A DNA stretch of 64,000 nt from Bacillus mesophilus (GCF_011008845.1 NZ_JAAIWM010000006.1:174832-238831), one strand, 5' to 3'; positions 35,201 through 44,927 are shown, numbered from the stretch's first letter. Notes: generated by a model from the sequence alone, not told the origin. Made by a program: numbers and translations.

Positions 35201-36216
35201 TAGTAGTTCGCTACCATTTTAGAGTAGTCAACAGGTCCTTCTTCAATTAAATGACAAGCTACTTGATGTGTTTCACTGCTTAATTTTTGTAGCTTAGGTT
35301 CTTCAATTTGACATCTCTCCGTTGCAAACGGGCAACGAGTATGGAAGCGACAACCTGTTGGTGGGTCAATTGGAGACGGAACATCTCCTTGTAAGATAAT
35401 ACGTTCTTTCTTCTCTTCCAGGATATTTGTACTTGGAATCGCAGAAAGTAATGCTCTTGTATATGGATGTTGAGGGTTCTCAAATAAAGACTTCTTATCA
35501 GCAATCTCAACAATTTTTCCTAGATACATAACAATAATACGATCTGATATATGACGTACTACACCAAGGTCATGAGAAATGAACAGGTACGTTAACTTAA
35601 AATCACGTTGTAATTCTTTTAAAAGGTTTAAAACCTGTGCTTGAATCGATACGTCAAGGGCAGAAACTGCTTCATCACAAATAATAAGCTTTGGATCAAC
35701 AGATAAAGCACGAGCGATACCAACACGTTGACGTTGTCCACCACTAAATTCATGCGGATGACGGTCAATTTGGTGTGCACCAATACCAACTGTTTCAAGT
35801 AGTTCAACAATCTTTTGACGGCGCTCCTTAGCTGGAACGACATTTTGTATTTCAAGCGCTTCTTCTAAAATTTGACTTACTGTTTGACGAGGGTTTAATG
35901 AAGCATAAGGATCCTGGAAAATGATTTGTAGATCCTTACGCTTTTTTCTCATCTTAGACTTGCTTAGTGCAAGAAGGTCTTCACCTTCGAAATTTATTTC
36001 TCCTGAAGTTGGGTTATCTAGACGAAGAATGGCACGACCTGTAGTCGATTTTCCACAGCCTGATTCTCCAACGATACTTACCGTTTCACCTTCATATACT
36101 TCAAAACTAACGTCATCTACCGCTTTAACATGATTAACCGTTCTGCCAAAGATACCACCAGTGATAGGGAAGTATTGCTTTAGATTTTTAACTTCTAATA
36201 AAGGCTTTTTACTCAT
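35200..36216 (-). CDS. Peptide ABC transporter ATP-binding protein (DppF/OppF type)
   Basis: A 338-residue ATPase with Walker A GESGCGKST, FQDPYASLNPRQT, signature FSGGQRQR, Walker B LIICDEAVSALD and the C-terminal oligopeptide extension with the Cys motif TGCRFHTRCPFATERC that is typical of OppD/OppF/DppD/DppF. Last gene of the minus-strand operon; it overlaps the upstream ATPase gene by 8 bp. OppF- and DppF-type proteins cannot be told apart safely by eye, so no symbol is given. Both ATPases are needed for a full transporter. Confidence 0.92.
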   Translation of the reverse strand: MSKKPLLEVKNLKQYFPITGGIFGRTVNHVKAVDDVSFEVYEGETVSIVGESGCGKSTTGRAILRLDNPTSGEINFEGEDLLALSKSKMRKKRKDLQIIFQDPYASLNPRQTVSQILEEALEIQNVVPAKERRQKIVELLETVGIGAHQIDRHPHEFSGGQRQRVGIARALSVDPKLIICDEAVSALDVSIQAQVLNLLKELQRDFKLTYLFISHDLGVVRHISDRIIVMYLGKIVEIADKKSLFENPQHPYTRALLSAIPSTNILEEKKERIILQGDVPSPIDPPTGCRFHTRCPFATERCQIEEPKLQKLSSETHQVACHLIEEGPVDYSKMVANY

Positions 36217-37216
36217 GTGCCCCTACCTCCTCTTTTTCCCATTTCTCAGTATGAATCCAACATCTAACTTGGTCTCCATCTTCTAGAGTTTCTAGGTTAG
36301 GTAGCTCTGACTGACAAATTGCTCTTGCATGTGGACAACGAGGTGCGAAACGACAGCCTTTCGGTAAATTAAATGGACTTGGTACAGACCCTTCAATTAC
36401 AGATAAGTCACCTTCGTAATCACGATCATGCTTTGGTACAGAGTTTAATAGACCGATTGTATATGGATGCTTTGGATTGGTGAAAATAGTTTTAACATCT
36501 GCATACTCAACAATTTTTCCGCAATACATGACAGCAACCTTGTCACACATTTCAGCTACAACACCAAGGTCATGCGTGATTAACATTAAAGAAGTACCTA
36601 GTTCTTCTTGTAATTTCTTCATTAAGTCTAAAATTTGAGCTTGAATTGTAACGTCTAGAGCTGTTGTAGGCTCATCAGCAATTAAAAGCTCCGGATTACA
36701 GGCTAACGCAATCGCGATCATAACACGTTGACGCATACCACCTGAAAGTTCAAATGGATATTGCTTAGCGCGTTTTTCTGGTGAAGGAATACCAACAAGG
36801 CGAAGCATCTCAACAGCTTTAGCCCAAGCATCTTTACGATTTAACTTTTGGTGAATACGAACCGATTCAGCAATCTGCTCACCACAGGTTAACGTTGGAT
36901 TCAATGATGTCATCGGCTCTTGGAATACCATTGAAATGTTATTTCCACGGATTTTCATCATATCTTTTTTAGATTTATCTAATAGGTTTTCACCTTTAAA
37001 TAAAATTTCACCGCCAACAACCTTACCAACTGGCTCTTGAAGAAGTCTTAAAATAGATAAGGAAGTGATACTTTTTCCAGATCCAGATTCACCAACGATT
37101 CCAACTGTCTTTCCTTTTTCGATTGAAAAGTCAACACCATCAACTGCTTTAACTTCACCTTCATCAGTAAAGAAAGAGGTTCTTAAGTCTTTAACTTCTA
37201 ATATTTTTTCTGTCAT
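36209..37216 (-). CDS. Peptide ABC transporter ATP-binding protein (DppD/OppD type)
   Basis: A 335-residue ATPase with Walker A GESGSGKS, FQEPMTSLNPTLT, signature LSGGMRQR, Walker B LLIADEPTTALD and the Cys-containing PKGCRFAPRCPHARAICQ extension near the C-terminus. These features mark the oligopeptide/dipeptide family. ATG at 37216 is preferred; a GTG three codons upstream lies in the GGTGA part of the site. It is 16 bases from the DppB-type gene and overlaps the second ATPase gene. Confidence 0.92.
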   Translation of the reverse strand: MTEKILEVKDLRTSFFTDEGEVKAVDGVDFSIEKGKTVGIVGESGSGKSITSLSILRLLQEPVGKVVGGEILFKGENLLDKSKKDMMKIRGNNISMVFQEPMTSLNPTLTCGEQIAESVRIHQKLNRKDAWAKAVEMLRLVGIPSPEKRAKQYPFELSGGMRQRVMIAIALACNPELLIADEPTTALDVTIQAQILDLMKKLQEELGTSLMLITHDLGVVAEMCDKVAVMYCGKIVEYADVKTIFTNPKHPYTIGLLNSVPKHDRDYEGDLSVIEGSVPSPFNLPKGCRFAPRCPHARAICQSELPNLETLEDGDQVRCWIHTEKWEKEEVGAHE

Positions 37217-37232
37217 TATTTTCACCGTCCCC

Positions 37233-38156
37233 TTAGTTTAAGTCGATTCGCTTGTTAATTAAGCGGTACAAGATATCAACGATGAAGTTTACAATAACGA
37301 ATAGAACCGCACAAACTAAGATAGTACCTTGAACCATTGGGAAGTCATGTGCACGGATCGAATCGATAATTAAACGTCCTAGACCGTTGATTGCGAATAC
37401 TGTTTCTGTGATAACAGCTCCACCTAGTAAACCACCGAATTGAAGACCAACTACAGTTACTACAGGAATTAAAGCATTTCGTAATGCATGCTTATAAATA
37501 ACTAATTTATCACTTACACCTTTTGCATAAGCGGTACGGATAAAGTCTTGATTAACTACTTCTAACATACTAGAACGTGTCATACGAGCAATAATCGCTG
37601 CACCACCAGTACCTAAAGTAATCGCTGGTAAGATCATATGCTCCCAAGTTCCCCAGCCTGCAACAGGTAACATTTTTAAGTCAACTGCGAAGAAGTAAAT
37701 TAACATAATTCCAAGCCAGAAATTAGGCATGGATAGACCAAATAAAGCAAATATCATTAATGAAACATCAGCAATTGAATACTTTCTAGTAGCAGAAATG
37801 ATCCCAGCAATTAAACCGATAATCACAGCTAATCCTGTACCAATAAAGGCTAACTGAACCGTAATCCAAAAACGCTCAGTAAAAATTTCTTCTGTTACAG
37901 AACGATTTGTACGGATGGAATTTCCTAAATCACCTTGAATCGCGTTTCCTACATAACGGAAATATTGTTCATATAACGGATCGTTTAGGCCCAGATTCTC
38001 TCTCATTTGTTCTATTTGTGCTTCATCGGCATTTTCACCGGCCATGATTTTTGCAGCATCACCAGGAATTAAATGCATCATTAGGAATACAGCAAGAGTA
38101 ACTCCAAGCATAACGGGAATGGTTTGGAATAACCTTCGGATAATGTATATTAACAT
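37233..38156 (-). CDS. Peptide ABC transporter permease (DppB/OppB type)
   Basis: A 307-residue permease. It begins with the family motif YIIRRLFQTIPVMLGVTLAVFLMMHLIPGD (first helix, then LIPGD), and has an EAA loop FIRTAYAKGVSDKLVIYKHALRNALIPV near residues 200-225. Six membrane segments are expected. It pairs with the DppC-type protein encoded just upstream. The gene order here is C then B, the reverse of the usual dpp and opp order. Confidence 0.92.
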   Translation of the reverse strand: MLIYIIRRLFQTIPVMLGVTLAVFLMMHLIPGDAAKIMAGENADEAQIEQMRENLGLNDPLYEQYFRYVGNAIQGDLGNSIRTNRSVTEEIFTERFWITVQLAFIGTGLAVIIGLIAGIISATRKYSIADVSLMIFALFGLSMPNFWLGIMLIYFFAVDLKMLPVAGWGTWEHMILPAITLGTGGAAIIARMTRSSMLEVVNQDFIRTAYAKGVSDKLVIYKHALRNALIPVVTVVGLQFGGLLGGAVITETVFAINGLGRLIIDSIRAHDFPMVQGTILVCAVLFVIVNFIVDILYRLINKRIDLN

Positions 38157-38177
38157 TTTATTCTCACCTTCTTAATG

Positions 38178-39077
38178 TTAGTTTTTTGTCTTAGGATCTA
38201 GCGCATCTCGTAAGCCATCACCAAATAGATTAAAGCCGATTACAACAATTAAAATAACAATACCTGGGAATAGAGTGATATGTGGCGCTTGAGCTACATA
38301 TGAACGACCTTGACTTAGCATCGTACCCCATTCAGGATCGGGTGGCTGTGTACCCATTCCAAGGAACGAAAGTGCACTGGCTGTAATGATTGCGGATGCA
38401 ATGTAAAGTGTTGCCTGTACAATAATAGGTGAGACAATATTTGGTAAAATATGCTTAAAGATGATTCTGAAATCACTTGAACCCATCGCACGAATAGCAT
38501 CAATATATTCGAGTTTTTTAACACTTAGTGTTGATCCTCGAACAATACGCGCAAATGTTGGTACCGCGAAGAATGCAACGGCTATAATTACGTTGACCGT
38601 ACTAGCTCCCAACACACTTACAATTGCTAGTGCTAGTAAGATACCAGGGAAAGCTAATAGTACGTCAGTTATTCTCATAATGAAGGAATCAATTCGTCCT
38701 CCATAATAGCCTGCTACAATACCAAGTACAATCCCTACAAAAGCACCAAGCACTGTAGAAAGAACTCCAACTGTTAGAGAGATTCTCGCTCCATATAGAA
38801 GTCTACTAAGAATGTCACGTCCTTTGTCATCAGTTCCTAACCAGTGTTCAGCAGAAGGACCCTCAAGCTTTTTTGTGATCTCTATGTGTATAGGATCGTG
38901 AGGAGCAATAACTGGCGCGAATATTGCTAATAAGGTAAATAATACAACGATGAAACCACCTGCTAAAGCTGCTTTGTTTTTAGCAAGCTTTTTATAGAAT
39001 GCTTTTGTACGAGCAGCTTTTGCATTGTATGGCTTCACAGGAGCTACTGCATTTGTTTGAAGTTGTGGTTGACTCAT
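38178..39077 (-). CDS. Peptide ABC transporter permease (DppC/OppC type)
   Basis: A 299-residue permease with an N-terminal cytoplasmic arm, then a first helix (ALAGGFIVVLFTLLAIFAPVIAPHDP), the HWLGTDDKGRDILSRLLYGARISL motif of DppC/OppC proteins, and an EAA loop YIDAIRAMGSSDFRIIFKHILPN. First gene of the minus-strand operon, divergent from the binding-protein gene 359 bp away. It forms a heterodimer with the following permease. Confidence 0.92.
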   Translation of the reverse strand: MSQPQLQTNAVAPVKPYNAKAARTKAFYKKLAKNKAALAGGFIVVLFTLLAIFAPVIAPHDPIHIEITKKLEGPSAEHWLGTDDKGRDILSRLLYGARISLTVGVLSTVLGAFVGIVLGIVAGYYGGRIDSFIMRITDVLLAFPGILLALAIVSVLGASTVNVIIAVAFFAVPTFARIVRGSTLSVKKLEYIDAIRAMGSSDFRIIFKHILPNIVSPIIVQATLYIASAIITASALSFLGMGTQPPDPEWGTMLSQGRSYVAQAPHITLFPGIVILIVVIGFNLFGDGLRDALDPKTKN

Positions 39078-39436
39078 GCTTTATCTCATCCTTTCTATTT
39101 GTAAAGCAAATTTACTTAAAATTAATAGAACACCAAATTATATGATAGCTAGAATACTAACATATTACAATAGATTACTTTTTGAAATATATAGAATATT
39201 ATTGGAAAATAATTAGAAAAGTAGTTATAAAGGAGATTTTTAGCTTTTAAACGTATTTCTTCCTATAATATAGAGCATATTAAGAATAATTATTGCTAAA
39301 GAGGAAATATTATGAATGTTTCATTAAAGTTACCAGTTTGTTACACAAAAATTAAAAATGTATTGTGTTTTTTCAATTTTTGCATTATTATTACATTTGT
39401 AAGTAAAAGTAGAAAAGTATATAGGGGGTCAACATA
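39078..39436. promoter_or_regulatory. Divergent promoter region of the peptide transporter
   Basis: The 359-bp A/T-rich gap has no gene. A possible plus-strand promoter is TTGTGT (39363-39368), 17 bp, TATTAT (39386-39391), about 45 bases upstream of the binding-protein start. No confident minus-strand promoter was found. Such genes are often CodY targets, but no convincing AATTTTCWGAAAATT site is visible; ATTGGAAAATAATT near 39193 is only weakly similar. Confidence 0.4.
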
Positions 39437-41026
39437 ATGAAGGCAAAGAATTTATTTCTAGCTTTACTACTAATGTTAGTATTAGCATTAGCTGCATGTA
39501 GTGGCGGAGACACTGCTGAAGAAGGTGCTGAAGGAAACGAAGGCACTGACAGTGGTTCTGAAGAAGCTGCTGTAGAAGGTGGAAACCTAGTATTCGTTAT
39601 CTCTCAAGATGCACCAACACTAGATCCACATGGTATGAACGATACAGCTACAACTAATGCAACATCTCAAATCTTTGATCGTTTAACTGATTACGCTGAA
39701 GACGGATCAGTTGTTCCGATGTTAGCAACTGAATTTAATGCAATTGATGATACTACTTGGGAATTCAAATTACGTGAAGGTGTAAAGTTCCATGACGGAA
39801 CTGATTTTACTGCTGAAGCAGTAAAAATGACGTTAGAGCGTATTCTTGACCCTGAATTTGCATCACCACGTGCAGTTGTACTTAACATGATTACTGAAGT
39901 GGTTGTTGTGGATGACTATACTGTTCACATCAAAACAAAATTCCCGTTCGCTCCACTTCCTGCTCACTTAGCACATAATGCAGGTTCAATCATTGCTCCT
40001 TCTGCTATTGAAGAAGAAAACAGTGGTGGTAAGAAAGTTAACGACAATCCAATCGGTTCTGGTCCATTCAAGTTTGTTTCTTGGAGCCCAGGTGCTGAAA
40101 TCAAGTTCGAAAGAAACGAAGATTTCTGGGGAGAAAAAGCTAAAGTTGAAACTATGAGCTTTGTAACTGTTCCAGAGCAAGCAACTCGTAACGCAATGTT
40201 AGAAACTGGTGAAGCTCACGTTATCCAAGTTGGATCTTCTGATGTTACTTACATGGAAGGTATCGACACAGTTGAACTTACAAGTGTTCGCGGAACTCGT
40301 ATGGACTACTTAGGATTCAACATGAATGTAAAGCCTTTTGATAACTTAAAAGTTCGTCAAGCAATCTCTATGGCTATTAACAAAGATGATATCGTTAACG
40401 GTATCTTAGATGGTCAAGGTGTTCCTGCAGTTGGACCACTTGCTCCAACAGTTGTTGGTAACTACCAAGGTTTAACTCCACTTGCTTATGATGTGGATGC
40501 TGCAAAAGCTCTACTAGCTGAAGCTGGTTTTGCTGATGGATTCAAAACTACTTTAATGGTTAACGACGGTAACAAAGAGCGTGCTGATATGGCTGAATTA
40601 ATTCAAGCTCAATTAGCTCCACTTGGTATCGATGTTTCAATCGAAATCATTGAGTGGGGTGCATTCTTAGAAAAGACTGGTGCTGGAGAGCATGAACTAT
40701 TCATCTTAGGATGGACTACAGTAACAGCTGATGCAGACTACGGTCTATATGCATTATTCCATTCTTCACAACATGGTTCACCTGGTAACCGTTCATTCTA
40801 CACAAATACAAGAGTTGACGAATTACTAGACCTTGCTCGTCAAGAAGCTGATCAAGCTAAGCGTGACGAAGCATACAAAGAAGTTTCAGAAATTCTAGTT
40901 GAAGAAGCTCCAATGGTTTACCTACAACACCCTGACTTCATCTATGGTTCAAATGGTGTAGCTTCAGGATTATTCGTAAACTTCAGTGGAACTCCATTCT
41001 TCAAGGATGTTCAATTAGCGAAGTAA
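39437..41026 (+). CDS. Peptide ABC transporter substrate-binding lipoprotein
   Basis: A 529-residue SBP family 5 protein. The signal peptide ends in LALAAC with the lipid-bearing Cys21, followed by an acidic linker (residues 22-50) rich in Glu, Gly and Ser. The mature domain has SQDAPTLDPHGMND, FKLREGVKFHDGTDFTAEAVK and the RQAISMAINKDDIVNGIL block typical of DppE/OppA proteins. Codon choice is strongly biased (GGT, GCT, ACT, GAA, TTA/CTT), suggesting high expression. Strong GGGGG site. It faces away from its membrane partners, which is unusual but keeps the full set together. Confidence 0.92.
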   Translation: MKAKNLFLALLLMLVLALAACSGGDTAEEGAEGNEGTDSGSEEAAVEGGNLVFVISQDAPTLDPHGMNDTATTNATSQIFDRLTDYAEDGSVVPMLATEFNAIDDTTWEFKLREGVKFHDGTDFTAEAVKMTLERILDPEFASPRAVVLNMITEVVVVDDYTVHIKTKFPFAPLPAHLAHNAGSIIAPSAIEEENSGGKKVNDNPIGSGPFKFVSWSPGAEIKFERNEDFWGEKAKVETMSFVTVPEQATRNAMLETGEAHVIQVGSSDVTYMEGIDTVELTSVRGTRMDYLGFNMNVKPFDNLKVRQAISMAINKDDIVNGILDGQGVPAVGPLAPTVVGNYQGLTPLAYDVDAAKALLAEAGFADGFKTTLMVNDGNKERADMAELIQAQLAPLGIDVSIEIIEWGAFLEKTGAGEHELFILGWTTVTADADYGLYALFHSSQHGSPGNRSFYTNTRVDELLDLARQEADQAKRDEAYKEVSEILVEEAPMVYLQHPDFIYGSNGVASGLFVNFSGTPFFKDVQLAK

Positions 41027-41035
41027 TTAAGTGTT

Positions 41036-41072
41036 AGAACCCCCATCTGATTATAGATGGGGGTTCTTTTTG
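41036..41072 (+). terminator. Terminator after the peptide-binding gene
   Basis: AGAACCCCCATCT and AGATGGGGGTTCT form a 13-bp perfect stem followed by a T run. Confidence 0.9.
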
Positions 41073-41126
41073 TTTAAGGATAAAGTCACTTATGTTGAGG
41101 AAGCTTTGATAAAGGGATTGTGGAAT

Positions 41127-41240
41127 ACGCAATGATTATGGTATTACACGCAATTAATGGATACTGTTGAACAATTAGTCCTGAAATTACGCAATTCATG
41201 GGCTAGTTTACGTAATTAGTTCAGATCTTACGCAAATTGC
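41127..41240. repeat. Second array of degenerate units with ACGCAATT core, 20-21 bp spacing
   Basis: Units starting ACGCAAT or a close variant are at 41127, 41148, 41169, 41189, 41210 and 41230, spaced 21, 21, 20, 21 and 20 bp. The approximate consensus is TTACGCAATTNATNG. It shares the CGCAA core and the spacing with the array at 12731 but differs in the next bases (TT rather than GTAA). It is located after a strong terminator and before uppP; the rest of this 567-bp gap (41241-41593) is A/T-rich with no convincing gene. Confidence 0.82.
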
Positions 41241-41593
41241 CAATAGAGCATGTTTTTTTGAATACTTTTAAACCATGCATAGTTGAATTCAATGTATAGT
41301 CGTTGATTACTACTTAGTTTAAGCTTTATATCCTCTATTTTGCCTCTCTTAATAGTTTTTCTTCCAAATAATAAATCACTCATTTACACATAGACAATCA
41401 ATTTCATCATTATTGTATGCATCTGAATATATCAAAAAAATAAGCAAGTGAAATTTATTAAATAGCTTGTTATAATAGGTAAGAGTTTGAGGAGTATTTA
41501 TTCTCTTTCAATGAGGGATGAAGCCACTCCCGATCGACAATGATCATGTAGATAACAAGTATTATAAACCATATGAAAGCTAGGGGAATGTTC

Positions 41594-42418
41594 ATGGATT
41601 TATGGGGTATTATTGTTGCAATTATTTTAGGTATTGTTGAGGGTTTAACTGAATTCGCACCCGTATCCTCTACAGGTCATATGATCTTAGTAGATGACAT
41701 TTGGCTTAACTCGAAGGAGTTATATTCCGAAGAAGTAGCTAATACATTTAAGGTCGTGATACAGCTTGGTTCTATTCTTGCTGTTGTAATTGTTCTTTGG
41801 CGTCGTTTTTTCGAACTTCTTCCATTAAAGGAGAACTTAAATAGAAATCAAGAGGGCCGTTTAGGCTTAATGAAGGTAATTGTTGGGTTAATACCAGCCA
41901 TTATTCTTGGATTCTTGTTTGAGGATTATATTGATGAATACCTATTCTCTATGAATACGGTGCTAATTGGTTTAGTTGCAGGAGCAATCTTAATGATCAT
42001 AGCAGATCGTCTAAGCTCAAAGACTCCAAAAGTAGAATCGGTTGATCAAGTAACCTATAAGCAAGCATTTCTAATAGGGCTGTTTCAGTGTATAGCACTA
42101 TGGCCAGGTTTTTCTCGTTCAGGTTCTACGATTTCTGGTGGAGTAATACTTGGTATGAGTCATCGTGCTGCTGCTGATTTCACCTTTATTATGGCTGTAC
42201 CGATTATGTTAGGAGCAAGTGCTCTATCACTACTTAAAAATTGGGAGTATTTCACACCTGATGCGTTCCCATTCTTGGCTGCTGGTTTTATTAGTGCCTT
42301 TATTTTTGCTTATGTGTCTGTAAGGTTCTTCCTAAAATTAATTCATAGAATCAAGCTTACACCGTTTGCTATTTACCGAATTATATTAGCAGCTGTCGTA
42401 TACGTCGTTTTCTTTTAA
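41594..42418 (+). CDS. uppP: Undecaprenyl-diphosphatase
   Basis: UppP (BacA) dephosphorylates undecaprenyl pyrophosphate to recycle the lipid carrier of peptidoglycan synthesis and can give bacitracin resistance. The 274-residue membrane protein has the two active-site motifs, GLTEFAPVSSTGHMILV near residue 17 and PGFSRSGSTISGG near residue 170, within about eight hydrophobic segments. The ATG at 41594 follows AGGGG by 7 nt and starts MDLWG as in family members; an upstream ATG at 41573 is not favoured. A terminator follows. Confidence 0.95.
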   Translation: MDLWGIIVAIILGIVEGLTEFAPVSSTGHMILVDDIWLNSKELYSEEVANTFKVVIQLGSILAVVIVLWRRFFELLPLKENLNRNQEGRLGLMKVIVGLIPAIILGFLFEDYIDEYLFSMNTVLIGLVAGAILMIIADRLSSKTPKVESVDQVTYKQAFLIGLFQCIALWPGFSRSGSTISGGVILGMSHRAAADFTFIMAVPIMLGASALSLLKNWEYFTPDAFPFLAAGFISAFIFAYVSVRFFLKLIHRIKLTPFAIYRIILAAVVYVVFF

Positions 42419-42440
42419 TCGAAGATATAAAATACTATGA

Positions 42441-42476
42441 ATAATAGCACACCTTTTCATAAGGGTGTGCTATTAT
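42441..42476 (+). terminator. Terminator after uppP
   Basis: ATAATAGCACACCCTT-type arms (ATAATAGCACACC with GGTGTGCTATTAT) form a 13-bp stem. Confidence 0.85.
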
Positions 42477-42566
42477 TGTAGAAATAACTGAATTATTTAA
42501 CATTTTTAAAATATATTATCACTTTTTAGTCATTCTACATATATTGTGAAGCGGGAGGGAAGTAAA

Positions 42567-43364
42567 TTGACTGAAAACTTATTATTAGCTTTTTCATTAA
42601 CATTAATGGCTGGTCTAGCAACTGGAGTCGGGAGTATCCTGGCATTCTTCACATCAACTACAAATACGAAGTTTTTATCAATATCTCTTGGCTTCTCTGC
42701 AGGTGTCATGATATATGTGTCCATGGTTGAAATCTTTGTGAAAGCACAGGATTCACTAGTATCTGCAATGGGTGTGGGTCCGGGGAATTGGATGACAGTT
42801 GCGGGCTTTTTCTCGGGAATGTTATTAATAGCGTTGATTGATAAATTTATACCGAAACAAGGTAATCCTCACGAAGTAAAGAAAGTAGAGGATATGAATA
42901 AACCGAGAAATCCTGACTTATTAAAAATGGGTTCATTTACTGCGCTAGCGATTGCAATTCATAACTTCCCAGAAGGAATTGCAACGTTTACGGCTACATT
43001 ACAAGATCCCTCCATAGGAATCGCTATTGCGGTGGCAGTAGCCATTCATAATATACCTGAGGGAATTGCGGTTTCAGTCCCTGTCTATTTTGCAACAGGA
43101 GATAAGAAGAAGGCATTCAAACTTTCATTCTTATCTGGCTTATCTGAACCCGTTGGAGCAGTAGTTGCTTATTTGATCTTAATGCCTTACTTAAATGATG
43201 TGATGTTTGGAATAATTTTTGCTGCAGTTGCAGGAATCATGGTATTTATCTCACTGGATGAATTACTACCAGCTGCAAAGCAATACGATGAAGCGCATTT
43301 ATCAATTTATGGTGTAATCGGTGGAATGGCTGTTATGGCTGTTAGTTTACTTTTATTTATCTGA
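42567..43364 (+). CDS. zupT: ZIP family zinc/metal transporter ZupT
   Basis: A 265-residue ZIP-family permease. The two metal-binding helix motifs HNFPEGIATF and HNIPEGIAVS are present, and about eight hydrophobic segments; the first is LLLAFSLTLMAGLATGVG. ZupT proteins import zinc and other divalent ions down the gradient. The TTG start follows GGGAGGG by 7 nt; the GTG at 42546 lies upstream of that site. No Zur box was identified in the short upstream region. A terminator-like hairpin follows at 43392. Confidence 0.9.
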   Translation: MTENLLLAFSLTLMAGLATGVGSILAFFTSTTNTKFLSISLGFSAGVMIYVSMVEIFVKAQDSLVSAMGVGPGNWMTVAGFFSGMLLIALIDKFIPKQGNPHEVKKVEDMNKPRNPDLLKMGSFTALAIAIHNFPEGIATFTATLQDPSIGIAIAVAVAIHNIPEGIAVSVPVYFATGDKKKAFKLSFLSGLSEPVGAVVAYLILMPYLNDVMFGIIFAAVAGIMVFISLDELLPAAKQYDEAHLSIYGVIGGMAVMAVSLLLFI

Positions 43365-43391
43365 ATATTGAAATTTAATGCTATGGATTAT

Positions 43392-43425
43392 AGGCGTGAA
43401 TTCGTAGGGGAATTTTCGCCTTTGT
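43392..43425 (+). terminator. Terminator after zupT
   Basis: AGGCGTGAATT and AATTTTCGCCT pair around CGTAGGGG, followed by T-rich sequence. Confidence 0.65.
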
Positions 43426-43532
43426 TTATCTAATAAGAATCGTTCTTTAAGTCTGGATTTAGTTAACACTTGTTATTTTCAGAGTCTTGTATAAGAATAG
43501 AATTAATAAATACATATCGGGAGTTGTCCTAG

Positions 43533-44927
43533 ATGAGTAAAGAATATAGCGTAGTTGAAGTGGAAGAAATACTGAAAGAGCATCAGGCTTTTTTTGAATC
43601 CCATCAAACAAGAGGAATCGAGTTTCGCTTGTCTCAGCTACAAAAGCTGAAGGATAGTATTATCAAATACGAGGGGAAAATAACAGAAGCCCTTCAACAG
43701 GATCTAGGGAAGCATCCATTTGAAACCTATACAACAGAAGTAGGCTTTGTTCTAAAGACGATCACCCATACAATGAAATCCCTAAAATCTTGGATGAAAA
43801 CTAAGCGTGTTAAAACTCCTTTACACTTTCAACCAGGCAAGAGCCAGATTATCTATGAGCCATATGGTACCGTTCTAATTATATCGCCTTTTAATTACCC
43901 TTTTCAGCTTCTGATTGAGCCGCTTGTAGGTGCCATTGCAGCAGGGAATTGTGCAGTATTAAAGCCTTCTGAGTTAGTACCAAATGTTTCAGCTGTTATA
44001 TCCGAGATGATCCACTCTACTTTTGATGATAATTATATTCGTACAATAGAAGGAGGAATTGAAACAAACCAATCGCTTATTCATGCTCCTTTTGACTATA
44101 TCTTCTTTACTGGTAGTATTCCTGTAGGAAAGATTGTAATGGAGGCAGCTGCTAAAAATCTGGTACCAGTAACATTAGAGTTAGGTGGAAAAAGCCCAGT
44201 CATTGTAGATCGAACAGCTGATATTAAGGCAGCTGCCTCAAGGATTATGTGGGGGAAATGTGTTAATTCTGGACAAACCTGTGTTGCGCCTGACTATTTA
44301 TTAATTCACGAGTCAATCAAAGATGAACTGATCTCTGAATTAAAAGAGACCATAAATACCTTCTATGGTGAAACGGTTGAAGAAAGTAAGCACTATGGAA
44401 GAATCGTCACTGCAAGGCACTTTAATCGATTAGTAGACATGCTTGAAAAAGATAAAGAAGGCATCATTTTTGGAGGGAATACGAATCCTGACACAAGGTA
44501 TATAGAGCCAACCTTGATAGAAGCTTCACCTGATTCTGCTACTATGTCCGAAGAGATATTTGGACCCTTGCTCCCAATCCTGACGTATAAGAACATAGAC
44601 GATGCGATTAAAATCATTAAGAACCATTCAAAGCCCCTTGCACTGTATTTATTTACAGCTGATCAAGGAATAGAGGAGAAGGTACTAAATGAAATCTCCT
44701 CTGGTGGAGTTTGTGTGAATGATACATTAACACATTTGGGGAATCCGGAATTGCCCTTTGGTGGTGTGGGAGCATCTGGGATGGGTGCGTATCATGGGCA
44801 TTATAGTTTCACCACCTTTTCCCATGAAAAGAGCGTGCTTAAGAAAAATAGTGGCAGTAATCTCACGTTATTATTACCGCCGTATACGGATCGGAAATTA
44901 GCGCTTATTAAAAGATTCTTAAAGTAG
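43533..44927 (+). CDS. Aldehyde dehydrogenase (class 3-like, YwdH type)
   Basis: A 464-residue NAD(P)+-dependent aldehyde dehydrogenase. Motifs: FNYPFQLLIEPLVGAIAAGN with the cofactor Asn, FFTGSIPVGK, the general base Glu216 in LELGGKSP and nucleophile Cys250 in NSGQTCVAPD. The C-terminal FTTFSHEKSVLKK with a hydrophobic tail is seen in membrane-associated fatty-aldehyde dehydrogenases. The likely role is oxidation of fatty or medium-chain aldehydes; the substrate is not determined. Terminators isolate it from both sides. Confidence 0.88.
   Translation: MSKEYSVVEVEEILKEHQAFFESHQTRGIEFRLSQLQKLKDSIIKYEGKITEALQQDLGKHPFETYTTEVGFVLKTITHTMKSLKSWMKTKRVKTPLHFQPGKSQIIYEPYGTVLIISPFNYPFQLLIEPLVGAIAAGNCAVLKPSELVPNVSAVISEMIHSTFDDNYIRTIEGGIETNQSLIHAPFDYIFFTGSIPVGKIVMEAAAKNLVPVTLELGGKSPVIVDRTADIKAAASRIMWGKCVNSGQTCVAPDYLLIHESIKDELISELKETINTFYGETVEESKHYGRIVTARHFNRLVDMLEKDKEGIIFGGNTNPDTRYIEPTLIEASPDSATMSEEIFGPLLPILTYKNIDDAIKIIKNHSKPLALYLFTADQGIEEKVLNEISSGGVCVNDTLTHLGNPELPFGGVGASGMGAYHGHYSFTTFSHEKSVLKKNSGSNLTLLLPPYTDRKLALIKRFLK

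Noticed and set aside
41231..41383. 51-codon minus-strand open frame starting MSDLLFGRKTIKRG
   Set aside because: Has a plausible composition but no Shine-Dalgarno before the ATG, runs into the phased repeat array, and no family was recognised.
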